A DNA stretch of 64,000 nucleotides from Methylobacterium durans. GTDB taxonomy: Bacteria; Pseudomonadota; Alphaproteobacteria; Rhizobiales; Beijerinckiaceae. This document shows positions 8,701 through 16,345 of the stretch, piece after piece. The DNA lies in assembly GCF_003173715.1 (NCBI RefSeq), contig NZ_CP029550.1, positions 4,821,501 to 4,885,500 on the forward strand, given 5' to 3'. Positions within the stretch are counted from its first letter, which is position 1. The number at the start of each line of letters is the position of its first letter. Both the position numbers and the translations under genes were made by a program. Below the pieces are notes generated by a model. The model did not search any database. It was given only the letters and a program-made list of their open reading frames with translations, and was not told where the DNA came from.

Positions 8701-10761
8701 CTAGACCACGACACGGGTTCATCGTCCAACGACAGGATCACGAGCGATCCAAGCATCTTGGTGACGGCTGGAGAGAGTGGAGGCACTCTTGCCTACCGCA
8801 TCGATAACGGTGAGTATCAGTCGAAGTACGACACGACCAAGTTGGCTGACGGTCAGCACACCGTTAGCGTTCTGCACACGGATGCTGCGGGCAACATATC
8901 GCTTGCCGGTGGTCTGACCTTCACACTCGATACTCAGGCACCTGTTGCCCCCAGCCTCGCTCTGAAAATCGACTCTGGTTCATCGCCAAGCGACGGCATC
9001 ACCGGCGATCCCCATGTCGTCGTCACTCAGGCCGAGGATGGTGGGAGCCTGAGCTATAGCATTGATGGCGCGGCTTACGTCGCGAGCTACGATCCGACCG
9101 GGCTTGCCGATGGTCAGCACACTTTGAAGGTGAAACACACGGATGCTGCGGGTAACACTTCACTCGCCGGCAGCCTCACCTTCACCCTCGACACGGCGCC
9201 CCCCGGCTCGCCGACCTTGTCTCTGACGAATGACACGGGTCTCTCGCAGAGCGACCGCGTCACGAGTGATGCCCGCGTCACGGCGGTGACCCAGGCCGGC
9301 GCCACCGCGAGCTACAGCCTCGACGGCGGCGCCTTCGGGAGCAGCTACGATCCGGTCTCGCTCGCGGACGGCAGCCACACCCTGGCGGTGCGCCAGACCG
9401 ACAGCGCCGGCAACGCCTCCGCTGCGGCCTACATCACCTTCACGCTCGACCGAGGCGCCCCGCAGGCCCCCGCCGTCACCCTCGCCGACGACACGGGCCT
9501 TGCCGGCGACGGCGTCACCCGGGACGGCCACCTCTCGGCGACGCCCGCCGAGGACGGAGGCAGTCTCTCCTACGTCGTCGACGGCAAGGTCTCCGCGATC
9601 TACAACCCCGCCACGCTCGCCGACGGCCAGCATAGCGTCGCGCTACGCCACACCGACGCCGCAGGCAATTCCGCGACGTCGGCCCCGGTCTCGTTCACCC
9701 TCGACACCGCCGGCCCGTCCCTCGCCGTGACGGCGGTTTCGGGCTCCGGCAACGTCGTGGGCCACACGGTCACCGGAACGATCGGTCTGGCCGACGCCGG
9801 CGCCGCCATCACGATCCGGGACGGGAGCACCGTTCTGGGGACGGTCACGGCGGATGCGGCCGGCAACTGGAGCCTGCCCTTCGCGATGACGGGCGGCGGA
9901 GCGGGCCACCACTACGCCCTCACCGCCACTGCCACGGACGCGGCAGGGAACATCGGATACAGCGAGAGCTTCGCGTTCGACCTCGACTTCGCCGCCAATC
10001 GCGACCTGTTCTGCACAGTCGGCCACGACATGCGCAGCTACGAGGGACAGGTCTACGCCCTCTACGACGCCATCCTCGACCGGGCGCCGGACGCCGCCGG
10101 GCTGGAGGGCTGGGTCGGCGCGCTGCGCGGCGGCGCATCGCTCCGGGACATCGCCGACAGCTTTCTCCACTCGGCGGAGGCGCAGGCGAAATTCGGCGCC
10201 CTCGACGACCGCGGCTTCGTCGGGCACCTCTACGAGACCGCCCTACACCGTTCCGGGGAGACGGCCGGCCTCGATAGCTGGACCGGCGCAATCGCCCACG
10301 GCGCCAGCCGGGCCGACATCGCCGTCGCCTTCGCCCTCTCCGGCGAGAACGTAGCGGGGATGCAGGGGGCTCTCGCGGCGGGCATCTACGTCGACGATCA
10401 CGCGGCGACGGACGCGGCCCGGCTCTACTACGCCCTCCTCGACCGGGCACCCGACGCGGCCGGGCTCCAGAACTGGACGCAGGCCCTCAAGGGCGGCCTG
10501 GCCGAGACGGGCATGGCGCAGGCCTTCCTCGGCTCGGGCGAATACCAGAGCAAGCACGGCGGCCTGAACAACGCCGAATATGTGGATATGCTCTACGAGA
10601 ACGCCCTCGGACGTCACGCAGAAGCCGGCGGACTGCAGTATTGGGCTGACGCCATCCAGCACGGCGTATCGCGGGAGGAGATAGCCACTGCGATCGTGCA
10701 TAGCCAAGAGGCCCATGAGCATCTTGCCTACCACATCGAGCAGGGCTGGCACTTGGTCTGA
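2710..10761 (+). CDS. giant haem peroxidase / RTX / Ig-like / DUF4214 protein
   Basis: A 2683-residue probable exported protein. The N-terminal ~900 residues are an animal-type haem peroxidase: distal-His motif FGQFFDHGLDL (~3265), GDGRANEN...HEIFHDEHNRL (~4050-4125), proximal-His motif YRFGHSMLDENLNRY (~4405) and LNIARGRETG (~4683). Next come RTX GGxGxD calcium repeats (~5610-5940, 6080-6140, 6430-6500), Ig-like segments (~6830-7500), a module at ~7505-8400, one Ig domain and four ~86-residue Ig repeats (8680-9710), another Ig domain, and DUF4214 repeats to the end (EQGWHLV). There is no Sec signal; RTX repeats suggest type I secretion. ATG 2710 follows GGGGGT; GTG 2695 and ATG 2698 are alternatives. 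Base composition is mosaic: about 4180-5290 and 9190-10600 are clearly richer in GC. Confidence 0.92.
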   Translation: MGVKFNRSDLDFILTQIQMAEAGQDPLNPHLSFGLRQVDGENNSVVDGQPLYGAADQAFPKLTNPVFQAADGAPAGFFGPGSPAIPGSSYASTNGFVFDADPRTISNLIADQSANNPAAVAAAEKAAGSLGTGYQHSLPGADGIVGTADDVVSNAATPAATENGSLFINNVTPDNGLSAPFNSLFTLFGQFFDHGLDLIAKGGSGTVMIPLQPDDPLYVPGGHTNFMVLTRATNQPGADGVLGTTDDVHSNTNLVTPFVDQNQTYTSHPSHQVFLREYIIGSDGKIHSTGRLLEHHRSDGTIGGEPTWADIKANALKLGIVLNDTIDVVNIPLVKVDAYGNFIPDPATGLAQLVTGLGPDGKYGTDDDVVVHGTRDANGTIHPITTDGALRIGHAFINDVAASANPVDPQTGLFLTPDSDGLINDAEHPLAAGSFDVDLLNAHFIAGDGRANENIGLTSIHEIFHDEHNRLIEQTKDLIRAELANGDTAFASNWVLDGANLSDGIQDNEWNGERLFQAAKFGTETQYQHLVFEEFARKVSPAIHLFGNTNVHLDPAITSEFANAVYRFGHSMLDENLNRYELNPDGSTKLDANGHPIMTQIGLIQAFTNPLEYAKHGADAAGELIAGAANQVGNEIDEFVTGALRNNLLGLPLDLAALNIARGRETGVAPLNLVRNQIYAQTHDSSVKPYANWSEFGSYLKHEASLINFVAAYGTHHTILEATTLEGKRAAALLLVEHGQDGYSGSGVSAADIKDAHDFLHSTGAYANITDPAALKLDPNALHDASGAIPFWSTGSITGLDQVDLWIGGLAEKQNLFGGLLGSTFDYIFRIQLENLQDGDRLYYLPRLEGTHFGTEIEANSFAEMIMHNTGIKHVSASVFLTPEYTVEASNINPDDSSTWTRNPDTGKFLLEASWVKADGTPTTAADLAAQKHIHFLGDENFLGNTMVLGGTDKAEWLQAGNADDDTVYGDGGDDHIDGGNGNDFLYGGAGNDVITDTGGDDTIHGDDGNDIISAGIGDDIVFGNDGDDIIDGGKGIDDIQGGLGNDIIRAGEGDDEVLGNEGNDWIEGGQGGDVLTGDVGAPTGQLPLYGGDDVIIGGSWVAIGADGHPVPDAANLQNNNGGDKMLGFSGDDIMVGGGGFNTFRGHKGYDWASFEADTQGVEVDMNRRDFILDSPPLSPDAIRDIFIETEGLSGSSYDDHLMGSNDAKADTTNELTNINLISGLETFFAPNVPVHFNSGNIILGGGGSDRIQGGGGDDIIDGDAYLHVELQNGQIVREILDGGRKGDVDTAVYSDIAANYAIGVQTADGRGWNGADSEGFYSVVHVTVGPGVAGALTKVVNDGVDKIRNIERLEFQDTTVNLADLVFGPGLKVKNQLPVGSVTISGTPVIGQVLTADAQLLDLDPNPNSPTLVTNETFQWQYLDPARGEWVPITGATGATYTVTPFVVGQPIRVVASFVDALGFKEHVTSAQTAVVATAPGVNTAPFIVPQQGQVGLPDTNILDSAPVSLFLPVTTVFNDAQTAANALIYKVTLADGSDLFAATGLTVVDTVATNGALQITGTLKAGVTGPLNIKVSATDGGPGAPLTVTDTFTVNVVHPSPGAQAVIHGSLQDGYIAGATVFMDSNGDGVRQSFEAQTTTDAHGHFTLVGKPGQIIASGGAGAIDTATSLAFNGTFKAPAGSTVLSPLTTVLAELVDSGMSLETAQVRLRSALSLDSSVDVTKFDPIVGAQSSDPTTKALAEHLFVTASQILNTVALLQGAVFFANPMQDIVALISTGQPFDLSTPETVQSLVSSANLFGEFATDVASLIIDHNALIASQAATLDGVDFLVGASAVSRVAQGEAAQALATAYTPEEMTALKLNYTGDGLAEHVGYAKHHVGDVNGDGTAEGDGDMTPPDLSITSPPGLTKTASQTIAGKVGIIDAGMTVHIMDGGTEIGSAVSDASGNWHADVTLAGDRPHNLTAVGRDAAGNLGQSNAITVTLDSQAPPAPTVTLDHDTGSSSNDRITSDPSILVTAGESGGTLAYRIDNGEYQSKYDTTKLADGQHTVSVLHTDAAGNISLAGGLTFTLDTQAPVAPSLALKIDSGSSPSDGITGDPHVVVTQAEDGGSLSYSIDGAAYVASYDPTGLADGQHTLKVKHTDAAGNTSLAGSLTFTLDTAPPGSPTLSLTNDTGLSQSDRVTSDARVTAVTQAGATASYSLDGGAFGSSYDPVSLADGSHTLAVRQTDSAGNASAAAYITFTLDRGAPQAPAVTLADDTGLAGDGVTRDGHLSATPAEDGGSLSYVVDGKVSAIYNPATLADGQHSVALRHTDAAGNSATSAPVSFTLDTAGPSLAVTAVSGSGNVVGHTVTGTIGLADAGAAITIRDGSTVLGTVTADAAGNWSLPFAMTGGGAGHHYALTATATDAAGNIGYSESFAFDLDFAANRDLFCTVGHDMRSYEGQVYALYDAILDRAPDAAGLEGWVGALRGGASLRDIADSFLHSAEAQAKFGALDDRGFVGHLYETALHRSGETAGLDSWTGAIAHGASRADIAVAFALSGENVAGMQGALAAGIYVDDHAATDAARLYYALLDRAPDAAGLQNWTQALKGGLAETGMAQAFLGSGEYQSKHGGLNNAEYVDMLYENALGRHAEAGGLQYWADAIQHGVSREEIATAIVHSQEAHEHLAYHIEQGWHLV

Positions 10762-10779
10762 GTACGGAGCATCCCATGA

Positions 10780-10807
10780 GGGCGGTCGAAGCGCGCTTCG
10801 GCCGCCC
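10780..10807. terminator. hairpin after the giant peroxidase gene
   Basis: GGGCGGTCGAAGCG followed at once by CGCTTCGGCCGCCC, a 14 bp stem with one T-G pair, 18 bases after the stop. There is no strong T-run, so termination is plausible but not certain. Confidence 0.5.
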
Positions 10808-11002
10808 ATTAGCAGTAACCAGGGCAAGCTGCCGCCTCTTCAACCTGCCATGCTAAACAGCAAGCTCATGATTTGTTAGCAAGGCAGGCATAGAGTTGAG
10901 ATTATCGAGATTTGAGCAGGAACCTCTACGCCGCCGTCCGTCCCGGAGTATCTATCGGGGACAGAAAGCAGATGCGCGGCCAGCCGACGACGGGGATGGG
11001 AC

Positions 11003-11665
11003 ATGAAGGAGAAGTTGCGGGTTGGACTAATCGATCCTCATGTTCTTTATAGGCGCAACTTGTGCGCCTCGCTGCAGTCCGAGACAGATATCGAGGTTGT
11101 ATTTGAAGAAGACTGCCCAAAAGATGCAATAAATCTGCTGACTATCGCTCGCCCAGATGTGATCATTATTGACATATTTGGAATCAAGGCAGGGGACACG
11201 GCATTAGAAATGGTAGCCAGCGCTTGTCCAAAGGCCTTTGTATTGGTTCTGACCAACATCGAGCAGCAAAATGTTGTGGTGCGAACGATGCAGCTCGGCG
11301 CCAGGGCATATGTTCTCAAAAACATAGACCATCGTCAAATCCCGGAAATTGTCAGAATCGTCAGCTCCGGTATAGAGTATGTTACGCCTGAGCTGAAGGT
11401 GCCGCATTGGGATCGCAATACTACGACGCAAAGTGTCGGCAATATTAAATCCGGATTTCCTGGTCTGAATCCGGACGAAGAGGCCCTCCTTAAACTGATT
11501 GCAGATGGTTTAACAAACAAAGAGATATCTGCAAATATTGGTGCCAGCGTAGCCTCAGTCTCGTCCAGCGTCAGCAAAATGCTCAAAAAACTTAACGCCC
11601 GGGACCGACTGCATGCGGCGCTTCTTTACGCGGGAAGCCAGAAGATGGAAGCCTCACAAATCTGA
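11003..11665 (+). CDS. NarL/LuxR-type response regulator
   Basis: 220 aa. Receiver domain at residues ~5-120: acidic pocket reduced to GLIDPH, phosphoacceptor Asp in VIIIDIFG, Thr in LVLTN, Lys in YVLKN. A LuxR helix-turn-helix follows at ~150-210 (LNPDEEALLKLIADGLTNKEIS...VSSSVSKMLKKL). A DNA-binding transcription regulator of a two-component system with no cognate kinase beside it. It lies 240 bases downstream of the giant peroxidase gene on the same strand. The AT-rich codon use differs sharply from the neighbours and suggests transfer. The single acidic residue where two are usual may weaken Mg binding. Confidence 0.9.
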   Translation: MKEKLRVGLIDPHVLYRRNLCASLQSETDIEVVFEEDCPKDAINLLTIARPDVIIIDIFGIKAGDTALEMVASACPKAFVLVLTNIEQQNVVVRTMQLGARAYVLKNIDHRQIPEIVRIVSSGIEYVTPELKVPHWDRNTTTQSVGNIKSGFPGLNPDEEALLKLIADGLTNKEISANIGASVASVSSSVSKMLKKLNARDRLHAALLYAGSQKMEASQI

Positions 11666-11958
11666 GGAGTTGGCTGGAGCGCCGATGCTGAAACTGCCAG
11701 ACGAATCTCCCGAGCCATAGCTGGCCGGCAGACGCCTGTCCGAAACGCCCGTTGCGGATCAGCGCGAGCGTGCTCGGGGCCGCCTCTTGGCTGCATCGCT
11801 CCGTTTGAACACAAAGCATGAATTTGGCCTCCGTAAGCAGATGCATAATCGTAAACCACTGTCGCAGGGGAAGGAGTCTGAACCCAGCGAAGGCTGTTTC
11901 TAAGCGGCCCATTTATGGCTTAGCTTGCATCTTAGAAGATGCGACCTGGGGAGGCGGA

Positions 11959-12222
11959 ATGTTGCCTGAAAGTGGTCTTGGTGAGGTCTCTTCCGGCTTC
12001 GACACCGAGCTCCGGCTGGTGGTTTACGGGCCGCCTGCGACAGGGCTGCCCTGGCTTGTGGTCTGTCTCGGGCCAGACAACGAAGCGATTGAGGCGAACG
12101 CCTGCGCGAGCCTCGAAGCTGCGGAGCGGATGTTGGCCCAGACGGCGCACCAGCTCATGGAGCGCTTTGAGAACGCGGGTGAAGGTTGCCTTCTGGCTTT
12201 GAAGACCGACTGGAGTTCATAA
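11959..12222 (+). CDS. small hypothetical protein (87 aa)
   Basis: ATG 11959 is preceded by a good ribosome site (GGGGAGGCGGA). Mixed sequence with a short beta-rich start (LRLVVYGPPATGLPWLVVCLGP) and an amphipathic helix (SLEAAERMLAQTAHQLMERF). No signal peptide and no recognised family. The open frame continues upstream to 11818 but without a better start. It stands alone between the response regulator and the IS630 element. Confidence 0.55.
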   Translation: MLPESGLGEVSSGFDTELRLVVYGPPATGLPWLVVCLGPDNEAIEANACASLEAAERMLAQTAHQLMERFENAGEGCLLALKTDWSS

Positions 12223-12344
12223 GCACAGCAGCTCTCAATCTGCGTCATACCTGCGTATGTCGGTCAGTGTGGTGCTAAGGCGGTGAATAGCCGCTTTCGC
12301 GATGGTGCCTGGGCCGGTTGAATAGCGATTATGACCGTACCGCT

Positions 12345-12412
12345 GCCGGCCGAGTTTGGCCGAAAGCAGCCCGTCCGCTTTTTTTGAAACAATGCCACAA
12401 ATGCGGACGTCG
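12345..12412 (+). repeat. dispersed intergenic repeat, copy B
   Basis: GGCCGAGTTTGGCCGAAAGC then AGCCCGTCCGC, a T-rich spacer and ATGCGGACGTC. Same arrangement as the other copies (CGTCCGCTT ... GCGGACRTY). Confidence 0.5.
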
Positions 12413-12483
12413 ATTGCAGCTGCAAGTCAAATCGACGAGTCATTAAGGCACGAACCTTAGCGCCTGCTGGAAGAGCCGATCTA

Positions 12484-13524
12484 GAGCAGATCCCGCGCCG
12501 CTTGAGACGGGTTGGCGGCTGGCACGTTGACGGGTGAAGGAGCTTGCCCATGCCTTCACCGTTGTCTGTGGACCTGCGCGAGCGTGTCGTGGCTGCCGTG
12601 GCGGCGGGTGCCTCCTGCCGTCGCGTCGCCGCTCGCTTCGGGGTCAGCGTGTCGAGCGCCAGCCGCTGGTCGGAGCGCTTCCGCAATGAGGGCCAACTCG
12701 CCTCCAAGCCGATGGGCGGCGATCACACCTCGAAGCGGATTGAGGCGCATGCCGCGCTCATCCTGGCGACCTCGAAGCAGGAGCCGCGCCTCTTCCTGCG
12801 TGAGCTGCGCGACCGACTGGCCGAGCAGGGCGTGCAGACCAGCACGAGCGGGTTGTCACGCTTCTTCCAGCGGCACGGGATCAGCTGGAAAAAGGGGCGA
12901 CGCACGCAGCTGAGCAGGAGCGCGCGGACGTAAGAGCGGCCCGCGAGGCGTGGTTCGAGGCCCAGCCCGAGCTCGACCCGGACCGGCTGGTGTTCTTGGA
13001 CGAGACCGCGGCTGCCACCAACATGGCGCGACGCTACGGTTGGGCCCCGCGCGGCGAGCGCTGCCGGCTCGCAGCGCCGTGGGGGCATTACAAAACCACC
13101 ACCATCACCGCCGCCCTGCGCACGAGTGGGCTGTGCGCCACCGCGCTTCTTGACGGTCCCACCAACGGCAGGCGCTTTCGCAGCTACGTCACCGAGACCC
13201 TAATCCCGGTGCTGCAGCCGGGCGACATCGTCGTCATGGACAACCTGCCAGCCCACAAGGTCGCCGGCGTGCAGGCCGCGATCGAGGCCACAGGGGCCAG
13301 GCTCATGTACCTGCCGTCCTACAGCCCCGATCTCAACCCGATCGAGCAGGCCTTCGCCAAGCTCAAGGCCCTGTTGCGCAGCGCAGCAGCCCGCACCATC
13401 CCGGATCTCTGGGCAGCGATCCGGCAGGCCCTCTCGTGCTTCACCCCGCAGGAGTGCCGCAACTACCTCGCCGCAGCCGGCTACGAAGACGACTTGGCCG
13501 TCGCTACCTGACCGGGAACAGCTC
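12484..13524 (+). mobile_element. IS630-family insertion sequence
   Basis: Encloses the two-frame transposase. Terminal inverted repeats: GAGCAGATCCCG at 12484-12495 against the complement of CGGGAACAGCTC at 13513-13524. TA dinucleotides at 12482-12483 and 13525-13526 fit the TA target duplication typical of IS630. The right end lies inside the 3' end of the gene at 13504-14130. Length about 1041 bp. Confidence 0.75.
12550..13511 (+). CDS. IS630 transposase, probably made by -1 frameshift
   Basis: The first frame (12550-12933) gives the helix-turn-helix half (VDLRERVVAAVAAGASCRRV). The second (in frame by ~12900, through 12990-13511) gives the DDE half: LDETAAATNMARRYGW, VVMDNLPAHK, SYSPDLNPIEQAFAKLK. 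At ~12890 the sequence TGGAAAAAGGGGCGACGC allows a -1 slip. Continuing in the -1 frame reads GATHAAEQERADVRAAREAWFE straight into the catalytic domain, as in intact family members. So this is likely programmed frameshifting rather than decay. The start is ATG 12550. Confidence 0.85.
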
Positions 13525-14130
13525 TAGCTCCTTCAGAGCAGGAGGGCCCTCCTGCTCTGCTTCAGCTCGCAGCAAGGAAAGGCCGCCCTCCAGCGAACTG
13601 AGCACTTCAGCTCGTTGCGCCTGGCGCCCCTCGGCAAACCACTGCAGCGTCTGAGGCTTGCCTACCCGGAAGAGAAGGCCGTCTGCGACCGGCACGGCCT
13701 GGTAGGCAAGCGTGGTCCACAGCAGCGCGACGCCAGGGTTGCGGTCGATCATCTGACCGGCCGGATGAGGGCTGCTGTCCAGCAGGTCCTTCTCGTTGCG
13801 GCGCATGCGCGGCTTCGAGAGGAAGGGGCAGGCTTTGGCCGAGAACTCGCCGCACTCCTTGTGCGAGGGCGGCTCGGCCGAGACACCGTTGATCGCGCAG
13901 AGCGGTCCGGTGACGAAGGTCTTGAAGCGCCCGAGCGGCTGTCCGCACACCCAGCAGAGGGAGCGGCGTACTGCCTGTTCCAGCTTACCAGCCGCGACGC
14001 AGCGGAAGTCCGGCTTCCCGTCAGCCCAGGCAGCAAACCAGGGAACAGGAAAGCCACGGGTGTCGACTGGCAGCGCCTTGATCCGTTCAGGCCAGGACAG
14101 CGCTGTCATGAGACGCCCTGCACCACCCAT
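13504..14130 (-). CDS. hypothetical protein with CxxC motif, 3' end altered by IS630
   Basis: 208 aa (201 aa if it starts at ATG 14109). No family named. Features: CWVCGQPLG (a possible zinc knuckle), further Cys in GPLCAING and KACPFLSKPRMRRNEKDLL, and an acidic Leu-rich tail. The last seven or so residues (ELFPVR) are encoded by the terminal repeat of the IS630 element, so the natural C-terminus was probably cut off. Similar Cys-containing proteins of this layout are common on mobile elements, but I cannot give a function. Confidence 0.6.
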   Translation of the reverse strand: MGGAGRLMTALSWPERIKALPVDTRGFPVPWFAAWADGKPDFRCVAAGKLEQAVRRSLCWVCGQPLGRFKTFVTGPLCAINGVSAEPPSHKECGEFSAKACPFLSKPRMRRNEKDLLDSSPHPAGQMIDRNPGVALLWTTLAYQAVPVADGLLFRVGKPQTLQWFAEGRQAQRAEVLSSLEGGLSLLRAEAEQEGPPALKELELFPVR

Positions 14131-14330
14131 TTGTGGCAGTCGATATCCATGTAATTAAGGAATCTTTACCGATCTCGGTCAGATTGACTGCTTTCAAACT
14201 CATGGAGCTATGGAGCGTTGCCTCAAACCAAAACTCAGCCACGATCTCGGACGGCGGTTTGGCAAGCGTTAACCCGCAGGGTGGTGTGATGTTGCTGTCG
14301 TAGAGAGCGCCCGTCAGGAGAGTGGGTGGC

Positions 14331-14666
14331 ATGATGACACGACTCGCGTTGGCCCTGTTGCTCGTCTCGGCGCCCAACCAAAGCTTCGCCTTTTATCTGA
14401 CCGGAATCCGGCTGCAGGAACTCTGCTCTCAGAAAAACATGTCGCTAGAATTAGACAGCATGCTCAATGTCTACATGATGGGCATCGTTGATTCGACGGC
14501 ACCAATTGTTGAGGCCATGCGGCCCTTCTGCATTCCCGAAGGGACTTCGGCCAAAAAAGTGACGGAAGCTGTCTGCAAGCACCTCACCGATCATCCGGAG
14601 GGCCGGAGCCATCGAGCAGGCAGCCTTGCAGCTACCGCACTACTTCAGACTTGGCCCTGTCGCTGA
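14331..14666 (+). CDS. Rap1a/Tai-family small exported protein
   Basis: 111 aa. Signal peptide at residues ~1-20 (LALALLLVSAPNQSFAF), then the compact helical domain of the Rap1a/Tai family: LCSQ...GIVDS...RPFCIPEGTSAKKVTEAVCKHL, HPEGR, and a final WPC. Conserved Cys residues probably form disulfides in the periplasm. Founding members are immunity proteins against type VI secretion amidase effectors; many homologues are orphans of unknown role. No effector gene is next to it here. AGGAGAG precedes ATG 14331; GTG 14322 and ATG 14334 are alternatives. Confidence 0.8.
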   Translation: MMTRLALALLLVSAPNQSFAFYLTGIRLQELCSQKNMSLELDSMLNVYMMGIVDSTAPIVEAMRPFCIPEGTSAKKVTEAVCKHLTDHPEGRSHRAGSLAATALLQTWPCR

Positions 14667-14770
14667 TCATCTTCACTTAAACTTGCCTCCGTGGCGGCGC
14701 TCCCGTGACGAATCTGACCTTGGCGCCTTCCTCGCAGCCCGATGGTCGACCGCCCCACCACACTGCGGGA

Positions 14771-15418
14771 TCAAAAACTTAAACCCAGGTGGCTGGCCGC
14801 GAGGAGCGCCGCCTGCACGCGATTTCGCACGTTGAGCTTGTCGAGGATGATGGTCAGGTAATGCTTGACCGTCTTCTCGCTGATCTCGAGGCGCCCGCCG
14901 ATCTCCTTGTTGCTCAGCCCCTCCGCCAGCAGCGTCAGGATCTGCTCCTCGCGGCCGGTCAGGCTCGAGAACAGGGTCTGCTCGGGCCTCGGGGCCGGGT
15001 TCCGCGGCTTGGCGAAGAGGCGGGCGGCCAGCGCCGGCGTGACGTAGCGCTCGCCACGGTGAATCACCCGCACGGATTGCACCAGCTCCGGGCCGCTGAC
15101 GCCCTTGAGCACGTAGCCCCAGGCGCCGCCCTGCATCGCGGCGCAGACCTGCTGGTCGTCCACGATGCTCGTCAGCATCAGGATCTTCACGTCGGCGCAA
15201 TGGGCGACGAGGGTCTCGACCGCCTCCGCGCCGCCGCCGAGTATCCCGATGTCGAGGACGATGACGCTCGGCTTCAGGTCGGCCGCGAGGCGGAACGCGT
15301 CGGACGCCGACGCGCCCTCTCCGACGACCGCGATGTCGGCCTCGCCGTTCAGGGTGTAGGCGACGCCGGTGCGGAACAGCGGATCGCTATCGATGACGAC
15401 GGCACGGATCTCGTTCAC
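14771..15418 (-). CDS. NarL/LuxR-type response regulator
   Basis: 215 aa from GTG 15418, preceded by GAGGGG; an upstream extension in frame has no good start. Receiver: VVIDSDPLFR, phosphoacceptor in VIVLDIGIL, LMLTSIV, WGYVLKG. C-terminal LuxR HTH: LTGREEQILTLLAEGLSNKEI, then ISEKTVKHYLTIILDKLNVRNR. A DNA-binding two-component regulator without a neighbouring kinase. GC-rich codon use, unlike the AT-rich regulator at 11003-11665. It resembles that protein in layout (both end in ...ALLxA), so they may be distant paralogues. Confidence 0.92.
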   Translation of the reverse strand: MNEIRAVVIDSDPLFRTGVAYTLNGEADIAVVGEGASASDAFRLAADLKPSVIVLDIGILGGGAEAVETLVAHCADVKILMLTSIVDDQQVCAAMQGGAWGYVLKGVSGPELVQSVRVIHRGERYVTPALAARLFAKPRNPAPRPEQTLFSSLTGREEQILTLLAEGLSNKEIGGRLEISEKTVKHYLTIILDKLNVRNRVQAALLAASHLGLSF

Positions 15419-15863
15419 CTTGGGGCCCCTCGGATGATTAACCTTATCTCTGCAAAGAAAGCGGCGCCTATCCGCAGCCCATCGAGCATCACCACAAGCA
15501 AAAGCTGGCACTTATCACGATCAGGCTACGTAAGTAGTCGCCTGATGCGAACCGCGCAGCTTCTTCGAGACCTGCCGATGGTGAATGTTTTCTTGCCACG
15601 CCCAAATGAATGAAATAATCCGGCATGCTTTGCAATAATTTTGAGGCGCTAGATACGGACTAGTACAGCGCACCCAAAATCGGGCGCATCCGGTGCAGTA
15701 GCGTACTCATCCGTTAGCGAGAAGGTGTGCGGGTAGCCGCTCGCCATCTGCTTCTGTCCTTGCAGATGGGATCAGGTGAGCGCGCAGCAGACTGACGAGG
15801 CCAGCGTTCTCCTATATCTGATCGAGGTGCGCCTCAGCCGTTAAGATCAAGGCTGCTCGCTTG

Positions 15864-16061
15864 ATGAGAACCGATCCGTTTGAGGGTGACCGCCACTTGA
15901 GCGACGCGTTGCGCTTCCTGGCGGCGCGCGGCTTTCTCATTGAGGTGGTCGAGGACGGCCACAAGACCTGGTTCTGGTTTGAAGGCCGGGAGACTGACAG
16001 ATTTAACATCCTGGCGGTGGCTTACATGCTCGGCATGGAACGGCCGGAGAAGAGGTCATGA
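15864..16061 (+). CDS. small hypothetical protein (65 aa)
   Basis: Begins MRTDPFEGDRHLSDALRFL and continues with a charged, aromatic stretch (HKTWFWFEGRETDRFNILA). Protein-like composition on an otherwise empty stretch, but no clear ribosome site; TTG 15861 is an alternative start. No recognised family. The ~445 bases upstream of it (15419-15863) show no gene. Confidence 0.4.
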   Translation: MRTDPFEGDRHLSDALRFLAARGFLIEVVEDGHKTWFWFEGRETDRFNILAVAYMLGMERPEKRS

Positions 16062-16187
16062 ACTCCGTCGGCTCTCGGTTTCGTGCTGTTGGGTGACCTG
16101 TCGCAGGTGCTTTAGGTCACTTGCCGGCCAATGTCCGTTTCCGGGGATCGACGAAGATGGCTTCAACGACGCGGACGGGCACGAAGC

Positions 16188-16262
16188 GGCCGGCCGAAGG
16201 TGGCCGGAAGCTGCCTGTCCGCTTCCGGCGACAGACCAGCAGAACCGGACATTCTTAACGGC
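16188..16262 (+). repeat. dispersed intergenic repeat, copy C
   Basis: GTGGCCGGAAGCTGCCTGTCCGCTT, spacer, AACCGGACATTC. A second partial relic (AATGTCCGTTTCCGG) lies just before, at ~16131. Confidence 0.55.
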
Positions 16263-16345
16263 TCAGACGAGAGCCTCAATGGTTCACCGCCGGGACCGAT
16301 GAATCGGGCGGGGAGGGGGAAGCGTCGGCGGAGCAATCTGATTGA

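Noticed and set aside
11592..11912. 106 aa minus-strand ORF after the response regulator
   Set aside because: No ribosome site, overlaps the regulator's 3' end and has no recognisable protein pattern.
14087..14377. 96 aa minus-strand ORF overlapping the Rap1a-like gene start
   Set aside because: No ribosome site and it conflicts with a well-supported signal-peptide gene on the plus strand.
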